Assembly: GCA_011523615.1 (NCBI GenBank)
Contig: WTGJ01000027.1
Span: forward strand, 852,270 to 916,269
Length of the DNA: 64,000 bases
Direction of reading: 5' to 3'
Origin: Chloroflexota bacterium
GTDB taxonomy: Bacteria; Chloroflexota; Anaerolineae; Aggregatilineales; Phototrophicaceae
The notes below the pieces were generated by a model. That model did not search any database. It saw nothing but the letters and a program-made list of their open reading frames with translations, and was not told the origin of the DNA. The position numbers were made by a program, and so were the translations under genes. Positions 1-8,278 of the stretch are shown here, in pieces; within the stretch, counting starts at the first letter, position 1; each line of letters begins with the position of its first letter.

Positions 1-1
1 A

Positions 2-772
2 GTCTTGCCATTTCTACCCGGCATCAGCCCATTGCAGCGCGATACCCACTGGCACAGTGTGACCATCAACCGCCTCAATGGCTATCTCGCCAGCGAAGCC
101 ACAGCGGAGGAACACAGCATCGAACAGACGATCTTCGCCCCACCAGAAGCGGCGCATGATTGGTGGCAGCAACAAGGCTTCGCTACCCTGCCCAGCCACG
201 AAGATACCGCCGCAACCGCCACTCAATCCATCACCCTGAAACCAATTGCCGACCAGCCCCTCCGTGGCCCCATCCCGATTCAGGGCGGATTCAATCCCGC
301 AGGACTCACAGACCTGACCATCGAATATGGTGCGGGCCTCCACCCCAGCGAGTGGCAACTGCTCGAGCTCGAGCAAAATGCGATCCAACTGAGCGGATCT
401 GCCTTCCCCATCACCCTGGCCGTATGGGATGCGCGGAATCTGAATGGGGATCATACGGTCCGTGTGCGCGCATTTTACGAGGACGGCCGCATGGAAACCC
501 TCACCAGCCACATCCGCCTGGATCACATCCCGCCGCATTTCCAGCTGAACGGTGAATGGAAGGAAAATGCGTTGCAGATTCACATCCAGGAAGCAGCAAA
601 CGACATCCAGCGAATCGAGTATTTCATCGATTCGGCGCCATTGGGCGTACAGATGACGCCGCCATTTGGCTTTGAGCTGGCTGCTTCGCTGAGGAAAGGC
701 GAGATTATGCTGGCGGTAGCGCATGATGCGGCCGGCAATTCAACTCAACAGACGCTTCCTCTGCAGCCTTAA
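2..772 (+). CDS. C-terminal part of a probable penicillin-binding protein (5' end outside window)
   Basis: The reading frame is open from the first bases of the window, so this is the 3' end of a longer gene. The stretch RLNGYLASEATAEE followed by FAPPEAAHDW resembles the segment after the transpeptidase domain of class A penicillin-binding proteins, where extracellular tails start. The rest looks like beta-rich Ig-like modules: two repeats end in motifs such as VDxxPLGxxxxPPFGFEL and AVAHDAAGN, which are common in cell-wall-associated tails. No catalytic motif lies in the visible part, so the PBP assignment rests on this tail only. It could be another exported protein with Ig-like domains. 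The stop at 770-772 lies inside the promoter of the next gene. Confidence 0.5.
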   Translation, partial: VLPFLPGISPLQRDTHWHSVTINRLNGYLASEATAEEHSIEQTIFAPPEAAHDWWQQQGFATLPSHEDTAATATQSITLKPIADQPLRGPIPIQGGFNPAGLTDLTIEYGAGLHPSEWQLLELEQNAIQLSGSAFPITLAVWDARNLNGDHTVRVRAFYEDGRMETLTSHIRLDHIPPHFQLNGEWKENALQIHIQEAANDIQRIEYFIDSAPLGVQMTPPFGFELAASLRKGEIMLAVAHDAAGNSTQQTLPLQP

Positions 773-797
773 ATGCAAGCTCGCCGGTGAATATGAT
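769..797 (+). promoter_or_regulatory. Sigma-70-type promoter of the DtxR/MntR-family gene
   Basis: TTAAAT at 769-774 and TATGAT at 792-797 are separated by exactly 17 bases. Transcription would start near 804, about 27 bases before the ATG at 831. The -35 box overlaps the stop codon of the upstream gene. Confidence 0.5.
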
Positions 798-830
798 AAC
801 ATCCGTATGGGAAGATAGCGGCAGCAGGGC

Positions 831-1520
831 ATGCAGCGACCACTGGAAGCGGGAACATCACGTTCTGTCGATGATTTTCTGAAGAAAGTCTACGCTTTGC
901 AGCAAGCTACCGAGCGGGTGTCGACCAACCAACTGGCGGAAGCCTTGCAGATTTCAGCCGCTTCGGTCACCGATATGGCTCAACGCCTGCACGAAGCTCA
1001 GCTCATCGATCATCGAAAGTACTATGGTGTTCGCCTCACTGAGAGCGGGGAAAGCATCGCCCTGCGGGTGCTGCGCCGCCATCGCATCATCGAGCTCTTC
1101 CTCGTACAAGAGCTGGGATACGCGATGCATGAAATCCATGAGGAAGCCGAGCGTCTGGAACATGCCGTTTCCGATCGTTTCATCGAATCCCTGGCGGCCA
1201 TCCTCGGCCAACCGCTGCTGGATCCACACGGCGATCCTATCCCGAGCGCAGCAGGGGAGATCCACGATATGGATCTGCAGCGATTGAGCGACTTGCCGCT
1301 CGCTCAACCGGCCACTGTCCGCGGCCTGAGTTCCACGGACCCGAGCGAATTGGCGTTGCAAAACCGGTTGGGATTCAACATCGGTGCCCTGGTCATCCCC
1401 ATCCACCATCACCCCGAGAGCGGAGAGATCATCGTGGAAGTGGGTGGCAAGGAGTGCCAGGTCGGGGAAGATATGGCCGCCACCATTTTGGTGGAAATTC
1501 GATCCAAAAAGCGCCTCTGA
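831..1520 (+). CDS. DtxR/MntR-family metal-dependent transcriptional repressor
   Basis: A 229-residue regulator with the standard three-part layout: N-terminal winged helix (residues 13-75, NQLAEALQISAASVT as the recognition region), dimerisation/metal domain (80-150) and a C-terminal FeoA/SH3-like domain (about 155-226). Metal-site positions are visible. H84, E88 and H103 match the ancillary site of DtxR, and E107, E110 and H111 match C102, E105 and H106. The Cys102 position is Glu and the Met10 position is Asp (D15), as in MntR, which favours Mn(II) over Fe(II) sensing. MntR Glu11 corresponds to K18 here, so the match is not perfect. It has its own promoter and ends in a hairpin terminator. 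The targets are not evident from neighbours. Confidence 0.88.
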   Translation: MQRPLEAGTSRSVDDFLKKVYALQQATERVSTNQLAEALQISAASVTDMAQRLHEAQLIDHRKYYGVRLTESGESIALRVLRRHRIIELFLVQELGYAMHEIHEEAERLEHAVSDRFIESLAAILGQPLLDPHGDPIPSAAGEIHDMDLQRLSDLPLAQPATVRGLSSTDPSELALQNRLGFNIGALVIPIHHHPESGEIIVEVGGKECQVGEDMAATILVEIRSKKRL

Positions 1521-1534
1521 GGAGAGACGCTTTT
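1507..1534. terminator. Bidirectional hairpin terminator between the DtxR-family gene and the SPFH gene
   Basis: AAAAGCGCCTCT and AGAGACGCTTTT form a 12-base-pair stem with one mismatch and a GAGG loop, followed by TTTTCTT on the plus strand and flanked by A residues for the minus strand. It overlaps the stop codon of the regulator and sits between two convergent genes. Confidence 0.7.
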
Positions 1535-1565
1535 CTTGAGCGAACCGTAGCCAATGAATCTTGGA

Positions 1566-2627
1566 TCAGTTCTCACCCTGGGTGAACGTGGTGATGCCTG
1601 AATCCTGCAGGCTTCGAAAATCAAACAGGAAAGGACTATTGGATGGCACGATGGCGATGCTGATGTTATCCGAGAGGTTCTGGACATACAGGTAATCGAC
1701 CAGCGATGGATTGTTGGCAATCTGTTCGCTCACCAGGCGCAAGGCTTCCGCTTCTGCTTCCGCGCGCAAGATGCGTGCTTGCTTTTCGCCTTCTGCTTTG
1801 GCAATTTCCGCATTGGCCAAACCGACTGCTTCCGTTTCCCGACGCTGCGCTTCCGTTTGTGCGCGCTCCAGTCTCTGTTGCTCAATTTCCTTCTCTTCGA
1901 TGGATTGGGCAAAATCGCTGCTGAAGTTGATGTTGCGCACGAGCAGATTGGTCAGTTGCAAACCTTCTTCAGCAAATTTCTCGAGCACGGCGTTTTCGAT
2001 ATCACGTTGCATTTCGGCACGCCCCCGGAAGACCTCTTCTCCTTCAGCATCCAATGAAGAGGTCTGCCCATAGATGCCTTCCGCAACGTATCGCGCGACC
2101 ACCGTCCTCACTTCACTGCGCAGCGTTGGCCGGACGAATTCACGCTCATAACGATTCTGCCAGCGCTGGTGAATTTGATTGACTGCTTCGGGATTCGCGT
2201 TGTAAATCACCGTGATATCCAACCGCACTTGCTGTCCATCTCGCGTGCGCGCTTCCACCGCGTCTGCACCACTGAGATCACCTTCGGAGGAGATATCGGA
2301 CATCGTGTACTCTTGCTGGCTGACATCATAAATCGTCGCGACTTGCAAGATGGGAATGATCACATGGGTGCCGGAACTCAAACTCGGTTCACTCAAATCA
2401 CCGCTGATGATGTTGAAAACTACGGCGCGTTCTTGTGGCTCTACCACGATGATGCCGCTGCTGATCACGCTGAATAGCAAACCGATCACCAAACCCACCA
2501 GGGACAACAAGACACCTGTTCGAATCGGCCGGCCCTGAGATGCGGAAACGACCGCCTGGCCGATGCCCACCAGGAATAACAAGAAACCGACCAGAGATAT
2601 GGCGCCAATCAGGGCGGAAATGCCCAT
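1566..2627 (-). CDS. SPFH/prohibitin-family membrane protein
   Basis: A 353-residue protein with two N-terminal hydrophobic segments (about 5-28 and 38-62), then an SPFH/band-7 domain starting at IVVEPQERAVVF (about 60-240) with the typical RDGQQVRLDITVIY strand. A charged coiled coil rich in Glu, Gln and Ala follows (about 225-290, EIEQQRLERAQTEAQRRETEA and LANAEIAKAEGEKQA). Such proteins oligomerise at the membrane and often act in membrane-domain organisation or regulate membrane proteases such as FtsH. No protease or NfeD partner is adjacent. The start is supported by GGAG eight bases upstream. Confidence 0.88.
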   Translation of the reverse strand: MGISALIGAISLVGFLLFLVGIGQAVVSASQGRPIRTGVLLSLVGLVIGLLFSVISSGIIVVEPQERAVVFNIISGDLSEPSLSSGTHVIIPILQVATIYDVSQQEYTMSDISSEGDLSGADAVEARTRDGQQVRLDITVIYNANPEAVNQIHQRWQNRYEREFVRPTLRSEVRTVVARYVAEGIYGQTSSLDAEGEEVFRGRAEMQRDIENAVLEKFAEEGLQLTNLLVRNINFSSDFAQSIEEKEIEQQRLERAQTEAQRRETEAVGLANAEIAKAEGEKQARILRAEAEAEALRLVSEQIANNPSLVDYLYVQNLSDNISIAIVPSNSPFLFDFRSLQDSGITTFTQGEN

Positions 2628-2684
2628 AGGTATTTCTCCTTTCTAGCTTCGCCAGTGAAACTGGCTGACCGCATTTTCCGTTCG

Positions 2685-2693
2685 ATTATAGCA
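2685..2693 (-). promoter_or_regulatory. Extended -10 promoter of the SPFH gene
   Basis: Read on the minus strand, TGC-TATAAT is an extended -10 (TGN plus perfect Pribnow box), with no convincing -35. The leader of about 50 bases carries a small perfect hairpin, GCCAGT-GAA-ACTGGC (2651-2665), before the GGAG ribosome site. Confidence 0.55.
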
Positions 2694-2784
2694 ACATTCA
2701 CGGGGGAATATAGCCTCCCTTTTGCGCTCCACCACTCCGGCCCCATTCCGTATGACCCGTCGGAAGAGGGTGGAAGGCTTCGGC

Positions 2785-2790
2785 TACAAT
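2785..2790 (+). promoter_or_regulatory. -10 box TACAAT placed for a leaderless start
   Basis: TACAAT lies six bases before the ATG at 2797. Initiation 7 bases after a -10 box would put the transcript start at the start codon itself, and no Shine-Dalgarno sequence precedes this ATG. The same spacing is seen at 30297-30309. Confidence 0.35.
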
Positions 2791-2796
2791 GGCCTC

Positions 2797-3639
2797 ATGC
2801 TGCCTGAGATCCCTTCACCCGTCACCTCGCTGGGCCCGTTGAGCATCCCCACATTCACGCTGTTCATCGCTCTGGCTGTGTTTTTCTACCTGGCGGTTTC
2901 CGTTACTCTCAACCGCAATCGAATCCTACCGGCAGTCATTTTCGAAACGGCCGTTTTCGTCTTACCGTTGGCTATCGTGGGTGCGCGTTTGGGGCACGTT
3001 GGTTTGCATTGGTCTTACTTCTCCGAGCATACCGCCGAGATATTCCCACTCCGGCAAGGCGGGCTGAATTGGCATGGCGCCTTATTTGGAGGCGGCGTCG
3101 GTCTACTTCTGGGAAGCAGAGTGCCTCGGTGGCGAGCTTACCTCCCGGATCATTCGCTGGTTGCCATCTCTTTGACGTTTCCACCATTCACCTTTGCGGT
3201 TTGGCGGGCCTGTCGCTTTGCCCTTTGCGCATATGGCAATGAGTTGGATACATTGCTGGGCCGTCCTGCCTGGCTGGCGGATTGGTCTGCCGATATCTAC
3301 ACTCGCATCTTGCCCCGTTACAACACCAGCTCCATGGGCTCGCTCCTGGCGGTGGTCATGTTCATGGTGGGTTTCATCCTCTATCGCAGGAAAGTGAAAC
3401 CCGGGCTGCTCCTGTACACCCAGATCATGCTGCTCTCGGCAGGGATGTGGATCATCGGGCATTTTCGTGGCGATCCGCTACCCATCCTGGTGGGGCAGCG
3501 CGCCGATCAATGGTTGGATTGGTTGATTTTCGCCATCGCTGCGCTCGCTTTGCTGCGTGATACAATGAGGCTTCGCAGGGCGGCGGATTTAGAGCAAGAA
3601 CTTGAGGAGAGCGCATGTCAGATTTCGACCTCATCTTGA
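2797..3639 (+). CDS. Lgt-like (prolipoprotein diacylglyceryl transferase family) membrane protein
   Basis: About 280 residues with several membrane segments. PLSIPTFTLFI at the N-terminus and GGLNWHGALFGGGVG (Lgt HG motif) place it in the Lgt family, which transfers diacylglycerol from phosphatidylglycerol to the lipobox Cys of lipoproteins. The second signature, usually R-x-G-N-F-x-N-G-E, reads RACRFALCAYGNE: the key Arg is kept but the Asn is replaced. It may therefore be a divergent Lgt or a paralogue. In-frame TTG (2722) and ATG (2752) lie upstream; 2797 is chosen because the family's usual N-terminus begins there and a -10 box directly precedes it. The next gene overlaps its end by 25 bases. 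Confidence 0.7.
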   Translation: MLPEIPSPVTSLGPLSIPTFTLFIALAVFFYLAVSVTLNRNRILPAVIFETAVFVLPLAIVGARLGHVGLHWSYFSEHTAEIFPLRQGGLNWHGALFGGGVGLLLGSRVPRWRAYLPDHSLVAISLTFPPFTFAVWRACRFALCAYGNELDTLLGRPAWLADWSADIYTRILPRYNTSSMGSLLAVVMFMVGFILYRRKVKPGLLLYTQIMLLSAGMWIIGHFRGDPLPILVGQRADQWLDWLIFAIAALALLRDTMRLRRAADLEQELEESACQISTSS

Positions 3640-5255
3640 AGAATGGCGTAATTTACGACGGTAGTGGTCAGCCCCCCATTCATGGTGATTTGGGCATCCA
3701 GGCTGACCGGATCGCGTATATCGGGCCATCTACCCATCACCGTGCAACGCGCGAAATCGATGTTTCTGGCCTCGCCGTTGCGCCCGGTTTCATCAATATG
3801 CTCAGTTGGGCCGTGGAGTCGCTGATTCATGATGGTAAATCACAAAGTGACATCCGTCAGGGTGTGACTCTGGAAGTCATGGGGGAAGGGTTCAGCTTCG
3901 GGCCGTTCAGCGAAAAGATGAAAGCCGAAAACACACGAGGCATTCTGGGCAACGAGGATCTGACCTACAAAATCGAATGGACGACGCTGGGAGAATACCT
4001 CGAGTTCCTGGAACGGCAGGGAGTCTCCTGCAATGTGGCCTCTTTCGTAGGCACTTCTACCCTGCGCATCCACCAGGTCGGTTTTGATGACCGGCCGCCC
4101 ACGGCATCAGAATTGGCAGGAATGCAGGCTTTGATCCGTCAAGCCATGGAAGAAGGAGCGGTCGGCCTGTCATCCGCCCTGATTTACCCACCCGCTTCCT
4201 ACGCCAAAACCGACGAACTGATCGCCCTCGCTCGCGTCGCCGCGGAGTATGACGGCTTGTACATCTGTCACCTGCGTAGCGAAGGCGCTTTCTTCTACGA
4301 AGCCTTGGAAGAGTTTTTTGCCACCCTGCGTGCAGCCAACATACGGGGTGAAATTTACCATCTGAAAGCCAAGGGACGGCAAAACTGGCACAAAATGTCA
4401 GAAGTCATCCAGCGGATCGAAACCGCGCGAGCCGAGGGCCTCTCCGTGACGGCGGATATGTATCCTTATCCAGCCAGTGGGACGGGCCTCAATTCGATCG
4501 TACCCCCTTGGGTGCATGATGGCGGGAACGAGCGACTGTTGGAACGAATCGCTGATCCGGAGTTGAGAAAACGCATCATCGCCGAAATGAATCAACCCAG
4601 CCAGGAATGGGAGAATTTTTGGTTGGGCGTCGGGCCCGAAAATACTCTCCTGGGTGGCTTCACCAGCGAAGCGCTCAAACCATACACCGGGAAACGCCTT
4701 TCTGAAGTGGCTGAGCTGCGCGGGACCTCAGCAGAAGATACGGCCCTCGATCTGCTCATTGAAGATGGCGGGCGGGTATTTGCGATGTATTTTGGCATTT
4801 CCGAGGAAAACATCCGCGAACAGATCCGCAGCCTTCCCTGGCTCAGTTTTTGTTCAGATGCCGAATCGCTCGCGCCAGAAGGGCATTTCCTGAAATCCAA
4901 CCCTCATCCCCGGGCCTATGGTAGCTTCGCCCGCGTCCTGGGTCGTTACGTTCGTGATGAAGGTTTGCTGCCGTTGGAAGAAGCGGTGCGCCGTCTCAGC
5001 CACCTCCCCGCACAAGTCCTCAAAATCAAAGATCGCGGCCAGTTATCGGCCGGCGCCTTTGCCGACGTGGTCGTCTTTGATCCGCAAAGCATCCAGGATC
5101 ACGCTACGTTTGAGAATCCCCATCAATTTGCCACCGGGATGCAATACGTCTTCGTCAACGGAGAAACCGTCCTCGCAGAAGGGGAACACACCGGAGCAAG
5201 GCCCGGCAGAGTGGTCCGCGGGCCGGGTTGGCGACCGAAGAGGAGCGCTCTTTGA
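3615..5255 (+). CDS. D-aminoacylase-like amidohydrolase lacking the N-terminal metal-binding HxH
   Basis: A 546-residue amidohydrolase-superfamily protein of the N-acyl-D-amino-acid deacylase/dihydroorotase branch. The N-terminal small beta domain (DLILKNGVIYDGSG) and C-terminal KDRGQLSAGAFADVVVFDP strand are typical. Later His motifs are present: ICHLRSEG, EIYHLKAKG and the SFCSDAES aspartate. At the place where family members have PGFIDxHxH, the protein reads PGFINMLSW, so both His of the HxH pair are missing, and the usual Cys-containing loop reads EVMGEGFSFGP. This is either a single-metal subfamily or an enzyme of altered activity. GAGGAGA precedes the ATG. The gene overlaps its neighbours on both sides, indicating an operon with the Lgt-like and nitrilase-like genes. 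Confidence 0.8.
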   Translation: MSDFDLILKNGVIYDGSGQPPIHGDLGIQADRIAYIGPSTHHRATREIDVSGLAVAPGFINMLSWAVESLIHDGKSQSDIRQGVTLEVMGEGFSFGPFSEKMKAENTRGILGNEDLTYKIEWTTLGEYLEFLERQGVSCNVASFVGTSTLRIHQVGFDDRPPTASELAGMQALIRQAMEEGAVGLSSALIYPPASYAKTDELIALARVAAEYDGLYICHLRSEGAFFYEALEEFFATLRAANIRGEIYHLKAKGRQNWHKMSEVIQRIETARAEGLSVTADMYPYPASGTGLNSIVPPWVHDGGNERLLERIADPELRKRIIAEMNQPSQEWENFWLGVGPENTLLGGFTSEALKPYTGKRLSEVAELRGTSAEDTALDLLIEDGGRVFAMYFGISEENIREQIRSLPWLSFCSDAESLAPEGHFLKSNPHPRAYGSFARVLGRYVRDEGLLPLEEAVRRLSHLPAQVLKIKDRGQLSAGAFADVVVFDPQSIQDHATFENPHQFATGMQYVFVNGETVLAEGEHTGARPGRVVRGPGWRPKRSAL

Positions 5256-6115
5256 AACTGACCCTCGGCCTCGCTCAGTTCTACCCGGAGTTGGGCAATG
5301 TACCCGCAAACCTCATTCGTCATGGCGAATGGTTGCAGCGCGCGGCAGCAGAAGCCATCGAAGTCGTCCTCTTCCCTGAACTATCGCTGTGTGGCTATCA
5401 AGTGCAAGACCTCGTCGCCGAGGTGGCTCTGCCGATCCAGGAGAGCGAACAACCCTTGCAACCCATGCTGGAATCCACCCACTCCACCGGCGTCGACGCT
5501 CTGGTCGGCTTCGTCCTGCGCGATCAGCGTCAGCGCTATTACCCCGCAGCCGCCTATTGCAGCGCTGGAAAGATGCTCCATATCCACCGCAAACTGTATC
5601 TGGCGACCTACTCGATGTTTGATGAAGCTCGCTTCTTCGCCGCCGGCGATCAGATCCGCGCTTTCGATACTCGCTTCGGTCGCTTTGGCGCCTTGATTTG
5701 CGAAGATTTCTGGCATGCTTCGCCACCCTACGCCCTCTGGTTGGATGGGGCAGACATCATCCTGCTCCAGAGCGCGAGCCCGAGCCGCGGCATTTCTGAA
5801 GACCCCCAGTTTGCCAATGCCCGCTGGATCGAACGAGTGGCCCAGGCCTACGCCAGTTTGTTCACCTGTTTCGTAGCCCATGTGAACCGCGTCGGTTACG
5901 AGGATGGCAAACACTTCGGCGGTGGCAGTTTCGTCGTCGATCCGGAAGGAAACGTGCTGGTCAGAGGCGGTGATTCAGCGGAAGAATTGCTCAAGGTCAC
6001 CATCGACCTGGATCAGATCCAAAGAACCAGGGCTCGCTTGCCCTTGCTGCGGGATGAACGGCCGGAGTTGCTGCTCGCTGAACTGAAACGCCTCCTCGCC
6101 CATGAAGGGGAATGA
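5252..6115 (+). CDS. Carbon-nitrogen hydrolase (nitrilase superfamily)
   Basis: About 287 residues with the nitrilase-fold Glu-Lys-Cys triad: Glu in LFPELSLCGY, Lys in HRKLYL and Cys in LICEDFWH. The sequence is closest in style to the glutaminase-like N-terminal domain of NAD+ synthetases and related amidases, but no synthetase domain follows, so the substrate is unknown. TTG at 5252 is taken as start because AGAGGAG lies just upstream and the codon overlaps the preceding stop (TTGA). An upstream TTG at 5228 has no ribosome site. It probably belongs to one transcription unit with the D-aminoacylase-like gene, suggesting joint processing of N-acylated or amide compounds. Confidence 0.85.
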   Translation: MKLTLGLAQFYPELGNVPANLIRHGEWLQRAAAEAIEVVLFPELSLCGYQVQDLVAEVALPIQESEQPLQPMLESTHSTGVDALVGFVLRDQRQRYYPAAAYCSAGKMLHIHRKLYLATYSMFDEARFFAAGDQIRAFDTRFGRFGALICEDFWHASPPYALWLDGADIILLQSASPSRGISEDPQFANARWIERVAQAYASLFTCFVAHVNRVGYEDGKHFGGGSFVVDPEGNVLVRGGDSAEELLKVTIDLDQIQRTRARLPLLRDERPELLLAELKRLLAHEGE

Positions 6116-6126
6116 AGCTGCGAGTT

Positions 6127-6155
6127 CTCTTCCTCCACCGAGCAACGGTGAAGAG
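6127..6155 (+). other. Hairpin after the nitrilase-family gene
   Basis: CTCTT-(4-base bulge)-CACCG-AGCAA-CGGTG-AAGAG can fold into a bulged stem 12 bases past the stop codon. There is no U-run, so it is not a canonical terminator. It may protect the 3' end. The remaining bases up to 6314 hold only a possible -10 box (TATACT, 6293-6298) for moaA. Confidence 0.3.
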
Positions 6156-6314
6156 GGTGAGCAACGGCGGTCGTTGAACCATTGAGAGATGGCGGATCCT
6201 GAGCCGCTTATCCATCATACCAAAGTCCCGCCATCACCCGAACGAGACCCACCCGGCAGACGCCAGGGACTGGAATTTCGCCCCTGCAGCGATATACTGA
6301 GCGGAAGAGACTCC

Positions 6315-7325
6315 ATGATGCTCACCGATCAGTTCCAGCGCCCATTGCATGACCTGCGCATATCCGTTACGGATCGCTGCAATTTTCGCTGCCCGTATTG
6401 CATGCCTGCCGAGATCTTCCATGAGCGATACGAATTCTTATCCCGGCACGAGCTGCTCAGTTTTGAAGAAATCGTGCGCCTGACTGCGATCATCGTCGGC
6501 TTCGGCGCTTTCAAAGTTCGGATCACCGGCGGCGAACCGCTGCTGAGGCGCGGGATTCACGAATTGATTCGGCAAGTCTCGCGGATTGCCGGGGTGGAAG
6601 ACCTGACGATGACGACCAATGCCTTCTTGTTGCCGCAACATGCCGAATCGTTGCGGGCGGCCGGCTTGCAGCGGATCACCATCAGCCTGGATTCACTGGA
6701 TGAAGCGGTTTTCCAGGCGATGAACGGGGTGGGCGCCCGCGTAGCACAAGTTATGGCCGGAATTGCTGCCGCTCAGGCTGCCGGTTTCCAGCCGATCAAA
6801 ATCAACTGCGTCGTTCAGCGCGGCGTCAACGACCACACGCTCGTCGACCTGGCGCGATATGGCATCGAGCAGGGCCTGATTGTGCGCTTCATCGAATACA
6901 TGGATGTGGGCACGATGAATGGCTGGCGCATGGATGATGTCGTGCCCGCACAGGAAATCGTCAGCCGAATTCACGAAGCACTGCCCTTGGAACCCATCAC
7001 GCGCAACTACACTGCGGAAACGGCACTGCGCTTCCGCTACCGGGATGGAGCGGGCGAAATCGGCGTCATCGCCTCTGTGACTCAACCCTTCTGTGGTGCG
7101 TGTTCACGCCTCCGCTTATCCGCCAAGGGGGAGCTCTTCACTTGTCTGTTTGCGAACACTGGAACGGACATTCGTTCACTGCTGCGCGACGGTTCAACCG
7201 ATGAAGAAATTCGTGGCTTTCTCGCAGATCTCTGGGGAGGCAGAGAGGATCGTTATTCAGAGATTCGCCACGAACTCACCGAACCCCTTGAAGACAAGGT
7301 GGAGATGTATCACATCGGCGGTTAG
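6315..7325 (+). CDS. moaA: GTP 3',8-cyclase MoaA
   Basis: A 336-residue radical SAM enzyme that makes the first intermediate of molybdenum cofactor synthesis from GTP. The N-terminal cluster motif is CNFRCPYC (C22, C26, C29), followed by ITGGEPLLR, the SAM-binding GGE region. The C-terminal GTP-binding [4Fe-4S] cluster is seen as FCGACSRLRLSAKG plus a later Cys in LFTCLF. The chain ends in the invariant Gly-Gly needed for MoaA activity. The start is the first of two adjacent ATGs with GGAAGAG upstream; a long in-frame extension to 6189 has no family counterpart. No other moa gene is nearby. The stop overlaps the convergent CitE-like gene by four bases. Confidence 0.95.
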   Translation: MMLTDQFQRPLHDLRISVTDRCNFRCPYCMPAEIFHERYEFLSRHELLSFEEIVRLTAIIVGFGAFKVRITGGEPLLRRGIHELIRQVSRIAGVEDLTMTTNAFLLPQHAESLRAAGLQRITISLDSLDEAVFQAMNGVGARVAQVMAGIAAAQAAGFQPIKINCVVQRGVNDHTLVDLARYGIEQGLIVRFIEYMDVGTMNGWRMDDVVPAQEIVSRIHEALPLEPITRNYTAETALRFRYRDGAGEIGVIASVTQPFCGACSRLRLSAKGELFTCLFANTGTDIRSLLRDGSTDEEIRGFLADLWGGREDRYSEIRHELTEPLEDKVEMYHIGG

Positions 7326-8203
7326 CTTTTCCCAAAACGAGCGCGCTCCAATAACGCCAGCGCTTCCTTGATCACCGGCATATCGATCATTTCACCATCC
7401 AAAGCAAAGGCGCCGACCCCCAACCGTTCCTGCTCTCGATGGGCGCGGACGATGCTCCTCGCCCGATCCAATTGCTCCGCCGTTGGTGAATGGGCATCCT
7501 GCACCGGCTGGGCTTGATCGGGATGGATGATCTGCTTACCGGTGTAGCCCATTTCAATGCCAGTTTGGGTGTCTTGCAACAATCCTTCCCGATCGCGAAA
7601 GGCGGGATAGACCGTATCAATCGCCTCCAGCCCGTGGGCCTTCGCATGCATCACCACGGTGCTGCGGGCGACAAAGGATTCATGGCCCTGTTTCGTGGTG
7701 TGCCCTCCCAAGCTGGCGATGTAATCCAAAGCACCAAAAATCAAGCCCTGCATGCGTTGCACCTGGGCGGCAAATGCGGCAATTTCTGCCAGGCGGACCA
7801 AGCCAAGCGCCGTCTCGATGATGGCAAAAACCGCCAAAGAGTCCCTGGGCAAGCCGGTCATGGATTCATGCAATGCCAATCGCTCGTGCATCGCCTGCAA
7901 CTGCTCGACGCTTTCCACTTTGGGCAAGACGATGCCATCCAGCCGATCGCAGAGCACGCCGCGCAGATCCGCTTCATGATCCACATGGCCGACGGGATTG
8001 ACGCGCACGAAGGCTTCACTCCGGCCAAAATCAAGTTCCTGCAACGCGCTGCGTATCGTTTCTCTTGCCACCGCTCTTTGCTTCGAGGCAACCCCGTCTT
8101 CCAGGTCCATCACCATCCCATCGACGCCCGAATTTGCCCCTCGGTTGATCTTGCGCGGGGAATCGCCCGGCATATACAACAGGGCACGTCGCCAGCGCTT
8201 CAT
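7322..8203 (-). CDS. CitE-like CoA-ester lyase (HpcH/HpaI aldolase family)
   Basis: A 293-residue TIM-barrel protein related to the citrate lyase beta subunit. Features include LLYMPGDSPRKI at the N-terminus, MDLEDGVA (acidic Mg-binding residues), AFVRVNP, DGIVLPKVES, IIETALGLV (metal-ligand Glu) and GALDYIASLG. Stand-alone CitE-like proteins cleave malyl-, citramalyl- or related CoA thioesters. No alpha or gamma citrate lyase subunit is adjacent, so a classical citrate lyase complex is unlikely. It follows the acetamidase gene on the same strand by 75 bases and could be co-transcribed. Confidence 0.87.
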   Translation of the reverse strand: MKRWRRALLYMPGDSPRKINRGANSGVDGMVMDLEDGVASKQRAVARETIRSALQELDFGRSEAFVRVNPVGHVDHEADLRGVLCDRLDGIVLPKVESVEQLQAMHERLALHESMTGLPRDSLAVFAIIETALGLVRLAEIAAFAAQVQRMQGLIFGALDYIASLGGHTTKQGHESFVARSTVVMHAKAHGLEAIDTVYPAFRDREGLLQDTQTGIEMGYTGKQIIHPDQAQPVQDAHSPTAEQLDRARSIVRAHREQERLGVGAFALDGEMIDMPVIKEALALLERARFGKS

Positions 8204-8278
8204 GTTCGGATATTCCTACCGGCTATTTGGCAACCCCACCCACGCGGGTTTTCGCCCAAGAAAGTGCTGCGCGGCGGT

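Noticed and set aside
14-724. Long minus-strand reading frame opposite the PBP tail
   Set aside because: It mirrors the plus-strand gene in GC-rich DNA; the plus-strand product has recognisable domain features and the minus-strand one has none.
6123-6155. Rho-independent terminator after the nitrilase-family gene
   Set aside because: The hairpin is bulged and lacks a U-run; kept only as a hairpin.
6116-6314. Molybdenum cofactor riboswitch before moaA
   Set aside because: The likely -10 box at 6293-6298 is too near the start codon for a riboswitch leader, and no Moco-RNA-like motifs are visible.
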